From Flavobacterium tegetincola DSM 22377 (GTDB lineage: Bacteria; Bacteroidota; Bacteroidia; Flavobacteriales; Flavobacteriaceae), in NCBI RefSeq assembly GCF_000425485.1, contig NZ_AUDN01000030.1:1-37686 (forward strand): 37,686 nucleotides of DNA. Reading direction: 5' to 3'. The translations under genes were made by a program, and so were the position numbers. Below the pieces are notes generated by a model. The model was not told the DNA's origin, made no database searches, and saw only the letters and a program-made list of their open reading frames with translations. Shown one piece after another: positions 17,597 to 27,000 of this stretch (its first letter is position 1; every line of letters begins with the position of its first letter).

Positions 17597-20500
17597 ATGA
17601 ATCAAAAATCCCTAACAAAACAAAAAATGTTTTTTGTTTTAACGCTATTTACCTTACTACTAGGAGGTATTTTAAAGAGTCAGGCACAGAGTTCGTCTGG
17701 CGTTACTATAGGTTGGAACATAAGCGTCGGCTGCCAAGATTATTCCGAAGACCGTAAAGAAGTTTTCATTGAACAGATTCAAGTGAACGAACATATTAAA
17801 GTGTGTAGAAATAGTTCTGTAAAGTATACACTTTCGCCACTTCCTACTGGTTCGACCACCGTGTGGACTGTAAGCGGTGGTACAAAAAGTCTTGAAACTA
17901 ATCAAAGTGTAACAGTCAATTGGACGGGTATAGGTACTGCTAATGTAACATTTACTATAACTACACCAACGGGCATATTAACCAATTCATTACCTATAAA
18001 CATTATCCAAGGACCTTCAGCAGCGTTTGACTCTACTCCATTTACGGTAAATCAAACCATCTATGCCTGTGCAAATCAACAAATCAGTTTTAATGATTTA
18101 TCTAATCCAAACGGCTCAAGCGCCATCGTCAGCTATCTTTGGGATTTCGGTGATGGAGATGTTTGGGACGGCCAATTAGCCAGTCACAGCTACGACAATC
18201 CAGGTACCTATTATGTACAATTGAAAGTGACTAATCAATGCAATTGCACGAGTACTACTAAAACAAGAGTCATTATTGACAAAAAAGGATTTGATATTAT
18301 CTGTGCAAGTATTGTATGTGAAAAACAAACAGTTACCTATTCCTTACCAGCAGAAGCAACTAGCGCTTGCGGTGGCTTTAACTGGAGTGTTATAGGTGGT
18401 ACCATCGTTGGTTCAGATCATGCACCTACGGTCAATGTAATCTGGGACCAAGTCGATCAAAATGGCTTTGGGTACATCACTTTTACTCCAAGTCAATGTT
18501 CCTTACCTTGCGTATTTCCCACAACAGCTAAAATTCCAGTAATTAAAAGTGTAGGAACCATTACGGGCAACACTTCACTATGTCTAGGACAACAAGGCAA
18601 TTATAAACTACCGCCGTGGCCCACAACTGATATTGAGTGGCATATTGTTGGTAATACCAGTGGCAACTTTGGCACAATAATTCAAACCGATCAGCGTAAT
18701 GAAATTGTTCTTACTCCTTTACAAGCAGGTACCATTACGTTAGTGGCACTTTATAACAATACGCTTGTGCATTGTGGTGGAAAAGCAACTTTAACCATAA
18801 ATGTAAGCAGCCCTGAACCTTTTAATGGAGAAAGTGCGGTTTGTCTAGGAACGGCTACTACTTATACCACTGTATCAGGAAACAATGTAAATTGGACTTT
18901 AAGAAGCGTTAGTGGAACAATTATTACACCAGTTACGTTTGGCAATAGTTTTTCCTACTCGTTTACAGCAGTAGGAAATTATACGCTCACTGTTTCAGGT
19001 AGTGGAATTTGTGAGGGTCAAACCAAAAATATAAATGTTGCACCAGCTCTACAAGCGCCTGTACTTACTACGCCATTAACGACAATTGTTTGTCTAAATG
19101 CACCATATACCTACTCTGTTGCCAATCCAGCACCAAATGATCAGTACGAATGGATTGTAGACAGTAATGCAACAATTATAGGAAGCAGTACAGGCAGTGA
19201 AATTAATGTCATTTTTCAAGGCAACAGTCAACTAAAAGTCAGAAAAATACAGCAATCCCCATCAAACTGTTCCTCGCCTTTTACCGTTATAAATGTGACT
19301 CAATTGACTATTGATGCTGACATTTCTAATACAACTGCAGTAGTTACTCAAATGAGCGCGTGTAGTAATAATTTTTTTACGTACAATGCAGTGAATACAA
19401 CTGGAGGTATCTATGTTAATACAAACAATGCGAGCACGTTTGAATGGAGCGTGAATCCTTCAACGGCGGGAAGTATTACTTCTGGTCAAGGAACGGCAAC
19501 TGTAGAAGTGTTATGGAACAATGTCACGGGTCCACAAAACTATCATTTAGAATTGGTCATTAAAAAATGCACCACCATTAAAACCATCTCCAAGTTAGTG
19601 ATTGTGTCGCCAATTCCATCTATAAGTATTACTAATAATGCAACGGTATGTAGTGGGAACCAATTGTTATTTACCGTGGATTCAACAATACCTCTTGTCG
19701 GAGCTACTATTCAGTGGGATTTTGGAAATGGAGAAACACAATTAGGTAATCCAGGAGCGATTTCAATTCAACATCCGTTCGAAAATGGTTCTGGAGCCAA
19801 TATAGGCTACACCGTTACGGCAACAATTGTCAACGCAAATAACTGTGCAGGAACGCTAACTGCTTCCAGTAATTACGTCATAACACCCGGTCCCAGCGCT
19901 ACAGCTTCTTACAGCACTGGAGGAAACACATTTTGTTATGAATATCAAATTAATGCTACCCTTACAGCAAGTGTAACCACAGGTTCAACTATTGCATGGT
20001 ATTATGGTGTGGACGTAGCTACGGGAACGCAAGTACAAACTGGTCCATCACTCAATGTGACTTATGCTGGAGGGTTTACCTTTGGAAACTACTTTTTTGT
20101 GGCTACTAAAAATGGATGCAGTACAAAATCCAATAATCTATACATTTATCAAGATTGTGGTCCACTACCTCCATGTACCATTGCATCAAATCCTCAACTT
20201 ACCTTTACTGCCACTAATGCATGTGGCACTATTACTTTAACTGGATCTTATACAGGCACACCTACCGCGGTTCGGTTTACAATTATCGGCCCAGGTGTTT
20301 CTTTACTTGATGTTCCTGGAAACCAAAGTACCAACCTATATGTATTATCGGCTGCTAAAGCGGGAATATACCACGTTTTTTATAAAGTGACTTACATAAG
20401 CACCACAGGCACGCAGTGTACAATTTCGGAATCACGTACGGTAACTGTACCTTACGTAGCAGACTTTAAAATTAATGCAACTTGTAATTCCTCCGATAAT

Positions 20501-22642
20501 GTTGATAATTATTTAGTAACGCTTACCAATTATTCAAACTTTTTAGGAACAGTAACCACTCCCCAATTCAAGTACGAACGGGTTACCAGTTCAGGTACGC
20601 TTATAACAGTACTTTCCAACTGGAGTGCTACCCAAAACATAACAAACTTACCACTTGCCCCAGGAACGCATTATTTCCGCCAATCCATTAGAGGCAAAAT
20701 AAACGGAGTCTGGCAAACTGTATGCTCAACAATTAATTCAATCGAATTGACTAGTATGAATGGGTTGAGTATAGATTTTCAGCAACCGCTTTGTTTTGAT
20801 ACAGCAGTAGAGTTTGGGGTGCAGGGCACAGATAACCTTGGATATACTTTTTTATGGACTTTTGAAAACCCGAATCCTGGTATTATCGATCCAGTTACCA
20901 ATACCAATCCTAAACCTTTAAGACTGTTTGACGCTTCATTTGCAGGTTCACAAGTAATGGTAACTTTAAATATAAAAAACAAGTACGGATGTACAAGAAC
21001 TTTAACTGCCCTCGTTACGATTCCAAACAAGTGTTTCTCTGGAACCCTTACCTCCACTCCACCGGATGCTACTGTCTGTAAAGGAACTCCACTACTTTTG
21101 TCATACAGCCCAGGAACCTTACCGACAGAATGCGGCGTGACGAATTATATATGGATGAAAGACAATGTGGTGATACAAGGTGAAACAGCGAGCACGTATT
21201 TGGCATACACGCCCGGATTTTATACCGTTAAAGTTTTCAACGGTACTTGCGAATACACAAGTCCAAATGTAATCAGTCCAATTTTTACACCACTGCCGAG
21301 TCTGACTTTAAATGGGCCTACCACACTATGTGAAGGAGATAGCGCTAGTTTTAGCGTCACTACCAATGCAATAGATATCCAATGGACTATTGACGGCATT
21401 CCAAATACCGCCTTGAACGGTGAAACTTCCATTAGTTTGCCCAATTTAAGTGCAGGGACGTACGAAGTTTCCGTAAAAGTAACCGCTAATGGATGCGACA
21501 AAGAAGCTACACAGTCTTTTGAAGTTATCTCCGTTCCAGCAGCGGTTGTAATCAGTACTCCCGTACTGGTAAACTGTCAAAGCTATACCATAAAACTGAC
21601 AGCTTACGCACCAGGAATCGGGACGTACAATTGGAGCAATGGACAAGTTGGCGTTTCAAATCCAGACGGTTCCAATACCATTACAGTTAATCAAGGAGGA
21701 GCTTACATGGTCACTTTTAGTAATGCGTTGAACTGCTCGACTGCTGCACAAGTATATGTGCCTAAAAGTCCAAAAGCCTATATGTGGGTATTCCCTACAG
21801 GATGCTACAGCAAGTGTAAGGACGAAGTAGCTTCTCTATTGGGACCTACACTTCCCGTTAATGCGTGGAGTTGGTTGTTAAATCAATCGCCTTTATTAAG
21901 CGGAACGAATTCGGTACCTGCTAGTCTGCCTTTAACACAATCAGGCACGTATAACCTGCAACTCAATACAGGTTTATGCAACTATACCAGTGAGTCCATG
22001 TCGTTGTCGGCGAGCACTTGTGCGGATTGTAAAGTGGGTGTAAAAGTCAAAAAAATAATTTTAAACGGATCACCCTTTTGCGCATCCACACTAACGCTTG
22101 AAATAACGAACTCAAATCCTTCCTTTCAAGCTTCCATCGTAAGTAATACTACTGATTTAATTGTGATGCCAGGAAGTATAAACGTGGCAAATGGTACACA
22201 TCTCTACACGTCTACTATTTTACCGATCAACGGCTTTTTAGGCGGAACTGTAAACATGTCTCTCATCGGTACTATTGTAAAAGAGGAGATCATCAACTGT
22301 GCAACACCATTTACGCTTAATGTACCTTCTTGTAACACCGCTCAAGCTAGAACTGGAACGGAAACAAATGTGGACATTCAAGACTTAGCGGCAAAAGGAA
22401 ACATAACCTTGTATCCGAACCCTGCCACGAACCAAGTGAACATTCGTTTTGAAACCGAGCAAAGCAACAGCCAAGTAGAAGTCTACGACTTAACAGGGCG
22501 TTTGATTGCAAATTTTGAAGCAACTGCCACACAAGGCGTTTGGGAATTGGATTTAGCTCCAATGGCAACAGGCGTGTATGTAGTGGTACTCCGACAAGGA
22601 GGTACAATTTTAATGCAACGAAAATTGCAAGTACTACAATAA
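17597..22642 (+). CDS. Giant PKD/Ig-like T9SS-secreted surface protein
   Basis: The 1681-residue protein has a Sec signal peptide (about 1-31, ending LKSQAQ). About ten immunoglobulin-fold units follow, each opening with a Cys-containing motif such as VCLGTATTY, LCLGQQGNY, VCSGNQLLF, VCKGTPLLL or LCEGDSASF. A clear PKD domain has YLWDFGDGD near residue 180, and a second PKD-like one has IQWDFGNGE near 705. Residues about 1315-1590 form a conserved block (WSNG, VPKSPKAYMW, FPTGCYSKC) that reappears in the orphan pieces at 33196 and 35881. Residues about 1601-1681 are a T9SS type A sorting domain (LYPNPATNQ, VYDLTGRLI, GVYVVVLRQG). It should be exported and held on or released from the surface, perhaps as an adhesin. 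Confidence 0.9.
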   Translation: MNQKSLTKQKMFFVLTLFTLLLGGILKSQAQSSSGVTIGWNISVGCQDYSEDRKEVFIEQIQVNEHIKVCRNSSVKYTLSPLPTGSTTVWTVSGGTKSLETNQSVTVNWTGIGTANVTFTITTPTGILTNSLPINIIQGPSAAFDSTPFTVNQTIYACANQQISFNDLSNPNGSSAIVSYLWDFGDGDVWDGQLASHSYDNPGTYYVQLKVTNQCNCTSTTKTRVIIDKKGFDIICASIVCEKQTVTYSLPAEATSACGGFNWSVIGGTIVGSDHAPTVNVIWDQVDQNGFGYITFTPSQCSLPCVFPTTAKIPVIKSVGTITGNTSLCLGQQGNYKLPPWPTTDIEWHIVGNTSGNFGTIIQTDQRNEIVLTPLQAGTITLVALYNNTLVHCGGKATLTINVSSPEPFNGESAVCLGTATTYTTVSGNNVNWTLRSVSGTIITPVTFGNSFSYSFTAVGNYTLTVSGSGICEGQTKNINVAPALQAPVLTTPLTTIVCLNAPYTYSVANPAPNDQYEWIVDSNATIIGSSTGSEINVIFQGNSQLKVRKIQQSPSNCSSPFTVINVTQLTIDADISNTTAVVTQMSACSNNFFTYNAVNTTGGIYVNTNNASTFEWSVNPSTAGSITSGQGTATVEVLWNNVTGPQNYHLELVIKKCTTIKTISKLVIVSPIPSISITNNATVCSGNQLLFTVDSTIPLVGATIQWDFGNGETQLGNPGAISIQHPFENGSGANIGYTVTATIVNANNCAGTLTASSNYVITPGPSATASYSTGGNTFCYEYQINATLTASVTTGSTIAWYYGVDVATGTQVQTGPSLNVTYAGGFTFGNYFFVATKNGCSTKSNNLYIYQDCGPLPPCTIASNPQLTFTATNACGTITLTGSYTGTPTAVRFTIIGPGVSLLDVPGNQSTNLYVLSAAKAGIYHVFYKVTYISTTGTQCTISESRTVTVPYVADFKINATCNSSDNVDNYLVTLTNYSNFLGTVTTPQFKYERVTSSGTLITVLSNWSATQNITNLPLAPGTHYFRQSIRGKINGVWQTVCSTINSIELTSMNGLSIDFQQPLCFDTAVEFGVQGTDNLGYTFLWTFENPNPGIIDPVTNTNPKPLRLFDASFAGSQVMVTLNIKNKYGCTRTLTALVTIPNKCFSGTLTSTPPDATVCKGTPLLLSYSPGTLPTECGVTNYIWMKDNVVIQGETASTYLAYTPGFYTVKVFNGTCEYTSPNVISPIFTPLPSLTLNGPTTLCEGDSASFSVTTNAIDIQWTIDGIPNTALNGETSISLPNLSAGTYEVSVKVTANGCDKEATQSFEVISVPAAVVISTPVLVNCQSYTIKLTAYAPGIGTYNWSNGQVGVSNPDGSNTITVNQGGAYMVTFSNALNCSTAAQVYVPKSPKAYMWVFPTGCYSKCKDEVASLLGPTLPVNAWSWLLNQSPLLSGTNSVPASLPLTQSGTYNLQLNTGLCNYTSESMSLSASTCADCKVGVKVKKIILNGSPFCASTLTLEITNSNPSFQASIVSNTTDLIVMPGSINVANGTHLYTSTILPINGFLGGTVNMSLIGTIVKEEIINCATPFTLNVPSCNTAQARTGTETNVDIQDLAAKGNITLYPNPATNQVNIRFETEQSNSQVEVYDLTGRLIANFEATATQGVWELDLAPMATGVYVVVLRQGGTILMQRKLQVLQ

Positions 22643-22669
22643 AACACTTAAATTTATCCAATCCTACCT

Positions 22670-22702
22670 CCCTCTCCTTTGGAGAGGGTCGGGGTGAGGA
22701 TT
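22670..22702. repeat. CTCCCTCTCC/GGAGAGGG intergenic repeat, copy 1
   Basis: CCCTCTCC (22670-22677) pairs with GGAGAGGG (22681-22688) around TTT. GTCGGGGTGAGGATT follows and ATCCAATCCTA precedes. It is the first of five related spacers in the cluster. Confidence 0.75.
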
Positions 22703-22717
22703 TAAATCGATAACATT

Positions 22718-24082
22718 ATGAAAAAAATTCTACTTACAGTTTTAATAATAACTACTTTAATTGGTAATGCCCAATGTTGGAAAACCGTTTCAGTTGGCGA
22801 ACAACATTCAAATGGTATCCAAACGGATGGAACGTTATGGGGTTGGGGGTTAAACGGGGATGGCGGTAGGGTTGGAAATGGTTCCAATTTCCAAGTAGTA
22901 AGCCCGGTACAAATCAGTACAGCTACAGACTGGAAGGAAATTAATGCAGGAGTTTCACACAGCTTCGCATTAAAACTATCAGGCACACTTTGGGGATGGG
23001 GAAATAATGCTAATGGTAGACTGGGGAATGGAACAACTACCTCAAGTTCAACCCCCATTCAAATAAGCACTAGTACTTGGAAAATGGTTAAAGCAGGTAG
23101 TGACCATAGTGTGGGTATACAAACAAACGGTACGTTGTGGACTTGGGGAAGTAATGAAAAAGCTACATTGGGTGATGGAACATTTGTAGATAAATTGGTT
23201 CCTACGCAAATTAGTACTGCTATCAATTGGAAAATGGTGAGTTGCAATTCAAGCCGAAATATAGCTGTAAAAGAAGACGGTACACTCTGGGTTTGGGGCT
23301 TTAACAGCCCTAATTTGGGAGTGGTTGGTATGGGCTCTGGTACTACCTACATTACGGTTCCCACACAAGTGGGTAACGCTACCGACTGGGAAATCGCAGT
23401 TGCAGGTAATGGTTACTTCTTAGCTTTAAAAAATGACCATACTTTATGGGCATGGGGCGGTGGGGCTAATGGGTGCCTAGGAAATGGCAGTACTACATCT
23501 ATGCCTTTTCCCACACAAATAGGTACTGCTACAGACTGGGAAAGTGTAGAAGCAGACGCTTTTTCTTCTTTTGGATTAAAAACAGATGGTTCGTTATATG
23601 CTTGGGGTCGAAACATGTGGGGTAATTTAGGAGATGGTACGCAAACCGATCTTTTAGTTCCTACTCCTATCACAACCACCAGCGATTGGAAAGGTATATC
23701 CACCAGTTTTGTTTCTAGTGCTGCAGTAAAAACAGATGGTTCTTTATTCACTTGGGGTAGTAACTTTTGGGGGAATTTAGGAGACGATACCTATGATGAT
23801 CATTACAGTCCAGAACTCATAACCACTTGCGAATTAGGAACAGAAAACTTTAATAACAATAAAGCTACTATTTACCCCAATCCTGTGCAAAATCAATTAT
23901 TTATTAACACCCAAGAAACCCAAATCTATCACATCTATTCTATTTTAGGAGTAAAAATAAGTGAGGGAGTACTTTCTGTAGGAAATAGCATTGATTGTAA
24001 TGATTTAAGTTCTGGCGTTTATTTGTTGAACATAACGGATAGTTTTGGGAAAACAAATACTGTAAAGTTTTTAAAGAAATAA
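22718..24082 (+). CDS. RCC1-type seven-bladed propeller, T9SS-secreted (group I, copy 1)
   Basis: This 454-residue protein has a signal peptide (1-19, ending GNAQ) and seven RCC1-like repeats of about 50 residues. Each follows the pattern tDWK-ag-HSfalK-dGtLWgWG-N--G-LGnGt----P-qI, so it should fold into one propeller. Residues about 384-454 are a T9SS type A domain of the form I call type 1 (YPNPVQNQLF, YSILGVKISEG, GVYLLNITDS). The body belongs to group I, starting CWKTV-VGE-HS. The copy at 24187 shares its leader and much of its sequence. The ligand is unknown; RCC1 propellers are protein-interaction folds, and here the protein is extracellular. Confidence 0.9.
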   Translation: MKKILLTVLIITTLIGNAQCWKTVSVGEQHSNGIQTDGTLWGWGLNGDGGRVGNGSNFQVVSPVQISTATDWKEINAGVSHSFALKLSGTLWGWGNNANGRLGNGTTTSSSTPIQISTSTWKMVKAGSDHSVGIQTNGTLWTWGSNEKATLGDGTFVDKLVPTQISTAINWKMVSCNSSRNIAVKEDGTLWVWGFNSPNLGVVGMGSGTTYITVPTQVGNATDWEIAVAGNGYFLALKNDHTLWAWGGGANGCLGNGSTTSMPFPTQIGTATDWESVEADAFSSFGLKTDGSLYAWGRNMWGNLGDGTQTDLLVPTPITTTSDWKGISTSFVSSAAVKTDGSLFTWGSNFWGNLGDDTYDDHYSPELITTCELGTENFNNNKATIYPNPVQNQLFINTQETQIYHIYSILGVKISEGVLSVGNSIDCNDLSSGVYLLNITDSFGKTNTVKFLKK

Positions 24083-24124
24083 TATTTATCCCACCTTCTA
24101 ACTCCTTATACCTCCCTATTGAAG

Positions 24125-24172
24125 CCCCTCCTTTGGAGGGGTTGGGGAGGCATAGGGTTGGGGTGAGGATTT
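24125..24172. repeat. CTCC/GGAG intergenic repeat, copy 2
   Basis: CCCCTCC (24125-24131) pairs with GGAGGGG (24135-24141) around TTT, followed by GTTGGGG and again GGTTGGGGTGAGGATT. The last 30 bases before ATG match the leader of the previous gene. Confidence 0.7.
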
Positions 24173-24186
24173 AAATCGATAACATT

Positions 24187-25551
24187 ATGAAAAAAATTCT
24201 ACTTACAGTTTTAATAATAACTACTTTAATTGGTAACGCCCAATGCTGGAAAACAGTTTTGGTTGGCGAACGCCATTCTGTAGGTATTCAAACCGATGGT
24301 ACGCTATGGGGTTGGGGTTTTAATGGAGATGCAGGAACGGTTGGTAATGGAGCTAACAGTAATGTATTGAGCCCCGTACAAATTAGTACTGCTACCGACT
24401 GGAAAGAAACAAGTGCTGGGGCCGCTCACAGCTTCGCAATAAAAGAATCAGGTATACTATGGGGATGGGGATATAACGCTAATGGTAGACTGGGAAATGG
24501 AACTACTGCTCCAAGTTCAACACCGGTACAAATAGGTACCAGTACTTGGAAAATGGTCAAAGCAAGTTATCATCATAGTGTAGGCATAAAATCAGATGAC
24601 ACTTTGTGGGCTTGGGGAAGTAATGAAAAAGCCACTGTTGGTGATGGAACATTTATAGACAGATTAGTACCTACGCAAATAAGTACTGCTACTAATTGGA
24701 AATCGATTAGTTGCAACATAAGCCGAAGTATAGCCATCAAAGAAGACGGTACGTTGTGGGTTTGGGGTTTTAACAGTCCTGCCTTAGGCGTAACGGGTAT
24801 GGGGTCGAATGTAACCCACATCACTGTGCCTATGCAAGTGGGTACCGATACTAACTGGGACACTGCAGTAGCGGGTAATGGTTACTTTTTAGCTTTAAAA
24901 AATGACCATACCCTTTGGGCTTGGGGTGGGGGGGCTAATGGTAAATTAGGAAATGGCAGTACCCCTAGCATCTTTCTTCCCGCACAAATCGGTACCGCTT
25001 CCGATTGGGAAACTGTTGAAGCAGATTCTTTTTCTTCTTTTGGCTTAAAAACGGATGGCTCGTTATATGCTTGGGGTCGCAATATGTTTGGCAATTTAGG
25101 AGACGGTACTCAAACCGATCTTTTAGTCCCTACACAAATCACAACCTCTAGCGATTGGAAAGGGATATCTACTAGTGTAATTTCAACATCTGCAGTAAAA
25201 ATAGATGGCTCGCTATATTCTTGGGGTGGAAACCAATATGGCAATTTGGGAGATGGAACGTATACGGAAAGTTACCTTCCCCAAGTTATTACTACTTGTA
25301 GCTTGGGTATTGAAGATTTTACTAAAAGTAAAGTTAGTATTTATCCCAATCCAGTACAAAGTGATTTGTTTATCAATACTCAAGAAACACAAACCTATCA
25401 AATCTACTCTATTTTAGGAGCTAAAATAAGTGAGGGAGTACTTTCTGTAGGAAATAGTATTGATTGTAGTAACTTAACAAGTGGTGTTTATTTGTTGAAC
25501 ATAACGGATAGTTTTGGGAAAGTATCAACCCTCAAGTTTGTGAAACAATAA
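24187..25551 (+). CDS. RCC1-type seven-bladed propeller, T9SS-secreted (group I, copy 2)
   Basis: At 454 residues it matches copy 1 in length and repeat register, and has the same signal peptide (MKKILLTVLIITTLIGNAQ). Seven blades are followed by a type 1 sorting domain (about 384-454). Blades 3-7 are closer to the pseudogene at 25594 than to copy 1 at many codons, for example GVTGMGSNVTHITVP. In blade 5 it carries a run of seven G (24928-24934) that is in frame. Confidence 0.9.
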   Translation: MKKILLTVLIITTLIGNAQCWKTVLVGERHSVGIQTDGTLWGWGFNGDAGTVGNGANSNVLSPVQISTATDWKETSAGAAHSFAIKESGILWGWGYNANGRLGNGTTAPSSTPVQIGTSTWKMVKASYHHSVGIKSDDTLWAWGSNEKATVGDGTFIDRLVPTQISTATNWKSISCNISRSIAIKEDGTLWVWGFNSPALGVTGMGSNVTHITVPMQVGTDTNWDTAVAGNGYFLALKNDHTLWAWGGGANGKLGNGSTPSIFLPAQIGTASDWETVEADSFSSFGLKTDGSLYAWGRNMFGNLGDGTQTDLLVPTQITTSSDWKGISTSVISTSAVKIDGSLYSWGGNQYGNLGDGTYTESYLPQVITTCSLGIEDFTKSKVSIYPNPVQSDLFINTQETQTYQIYSILGAKISEGVLSVGNSIDCSNLTSGVYLLNITDSFGKVSTLKFVKQ

Positions 25552-25559
25552 TGTTGCTC

Positions 25560-25593
25560 AACCTATAACCTACAACTTACAACCTTTTTTATT
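25560..25593 (+). promoter_or_regulatory. 7-bp tandem repeat leader, 4 units
   Basis: Units AACCTAT, AACCTAC, AACTTAC and AACCTTT run from 25560 to 25587 and lead into TTTATTATG. The last unit begins 13 bases before ATG 25594, the same distance as in the other three copies. It may be a 5' leader or spacer element. Confidence 0.65.
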
Positions 25594-26958
25594 ATGAAAA
25601 AAATACTACTTTTAATTTTAACAGCAATTGCAACCACTAGCTATGCCCAATGCTGGAAAACCGTTGCAGTTGGAGAAAAACATTCTCTAGGCATTCAGAC
25701 GGATGGAACCTTATGGGCTTGGGGTTTTAATGGCGACTCTGGCAATGTTGGAAATGCTTCGACCGCTAATGTATTAAGTCCGGTACAAATCAGTACCGCT
25801 ACCGATTGGAAGGAAATAAGTGCAGGGATAGCCTATAGCTTTGCTTTAAAACAATCGGGAGCCTTATGGGCTTGGGGAAGTAATTATTATGGAAATCTTG
25901 GAACAGGTACTACTGCATTTAGTACTACACCTGTTCAAATAGGCACCAGTACTTGGAAAATGGTTAAGGCAGGTTATCATCAGAGCGTGGGTATTAAATC
26001 AGATGGTACGTTATGGGCTTGGGGAGATAACCAAGATGGAAATATAGGTGATGGAACATTTATAGACAGATTAGTGCCTACGCAAATAAGTACTGCTACC
26101 AATTGGAAATCGATTAGCTGCAACTTAAGCCGAAGTATAGCCATCAAAGAAGACGGTACGCTTTGGGTTTGGGGTTTTAACAGTCCTGCCTTAGGCGTGA
26201 CAGGCATGGGGTCGAATGTCACCCACATTACCGTGCCTACTCAAGTGGGTACCGATACAGATTGGAAAGAAACCGCAGCAGGCAACGGTTAATTTTTAGC
26301 TCTCAAAACGAATAATACTCTTTGGGCTTGGGGTGGGGGGGCTAATGGTAAATTAGGAAATGGCAGTACAACTGGCATCTTTCTTCCCGCACAAATCGGT
26401 ACCGCTACAGATTGGGGAACTGTTGAAGCAGATTCCTTTTCTTCTTTTGGCTTAAAAACCGATGGTTCGTTATATGCTTGGGGTCGAAACATGTTTGGCA
26501 ATTTAGGAAATGGTACCCAAACTGACCTTTTAGTCCCTACTCAAATCACCTCTACCAGCGATTGGAAAGGGATATCTACCAGTTTTAATTCTTCCTCTGC
26601 AGTAAAAATGGATGGCTCACTATATTCTTGGGGTACTAATTATTGGGGGAATTTAGGTAATGGTACGTATACGGAAAGTTATCTTCCTCAGGTTATTACT
26701 ACTTGTACCTTGGGTATTGACGGTTTTACTAAAAGTAAAGTAGCTATTTATCCCAATCCAGTACAAAATAAGTTATTTATCAACGCCCAAGAAACGCAAA
26801 CCTATCAAATCTATTCTATTTTAGGAGTTAAAATTAGTGAGGGAGTACTATCGGTGGGTTCTAGTATTGATTGTAGTAACTTAACAAGTGGAGTGTATTT
26901 GTTGAATTTAATTAACAATAATGGCTTAAGTACTACTATGAAGTTTGTGAAACAATAA
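25594..26958 (+). pseudogene. RCC1-type propeller gene with a nonsense codon (group I, copy 3)
   Basis: The frame is open over 455 codons except for TAA at 26290-26292. Copy 2 has TAC (Tyr) at this point in GNGYFLALK, so a single C-to-A change broke the gene in blade 5. The 5' part (232 residues) keeps the signal peptide and blades 1-4 but loses blades 5-7 and the T9SS signal. The remainder stays in frame, so decay is recent, or the change is a sequencing error. The signal peptide (MKKILLLILTAIATTSYAQ) is nearly the same as that of the group II gene at 34495, not of its group I neighbours. The 3' end is nearly the same as that of 27001-28773. Confidence 0.85.
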
Positions 26959-26966
26959 TGTCGCTC

Positions 26967-27000
26967 AACCTATAACCTACAACTTACAACCTTTTTTATT
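26967..27000 (+). promoter_or_regulatory. 7-bp tandem repeat leader, 4 units
   Basis: It has the same four units as the leader at 25560, starting at 26967, with ATG 27001 again 13 bases after the start of the last unit. It follows TGAAACAATAATGTCGCTC, the shared end of the preceding gene. Confidence 0.65.
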
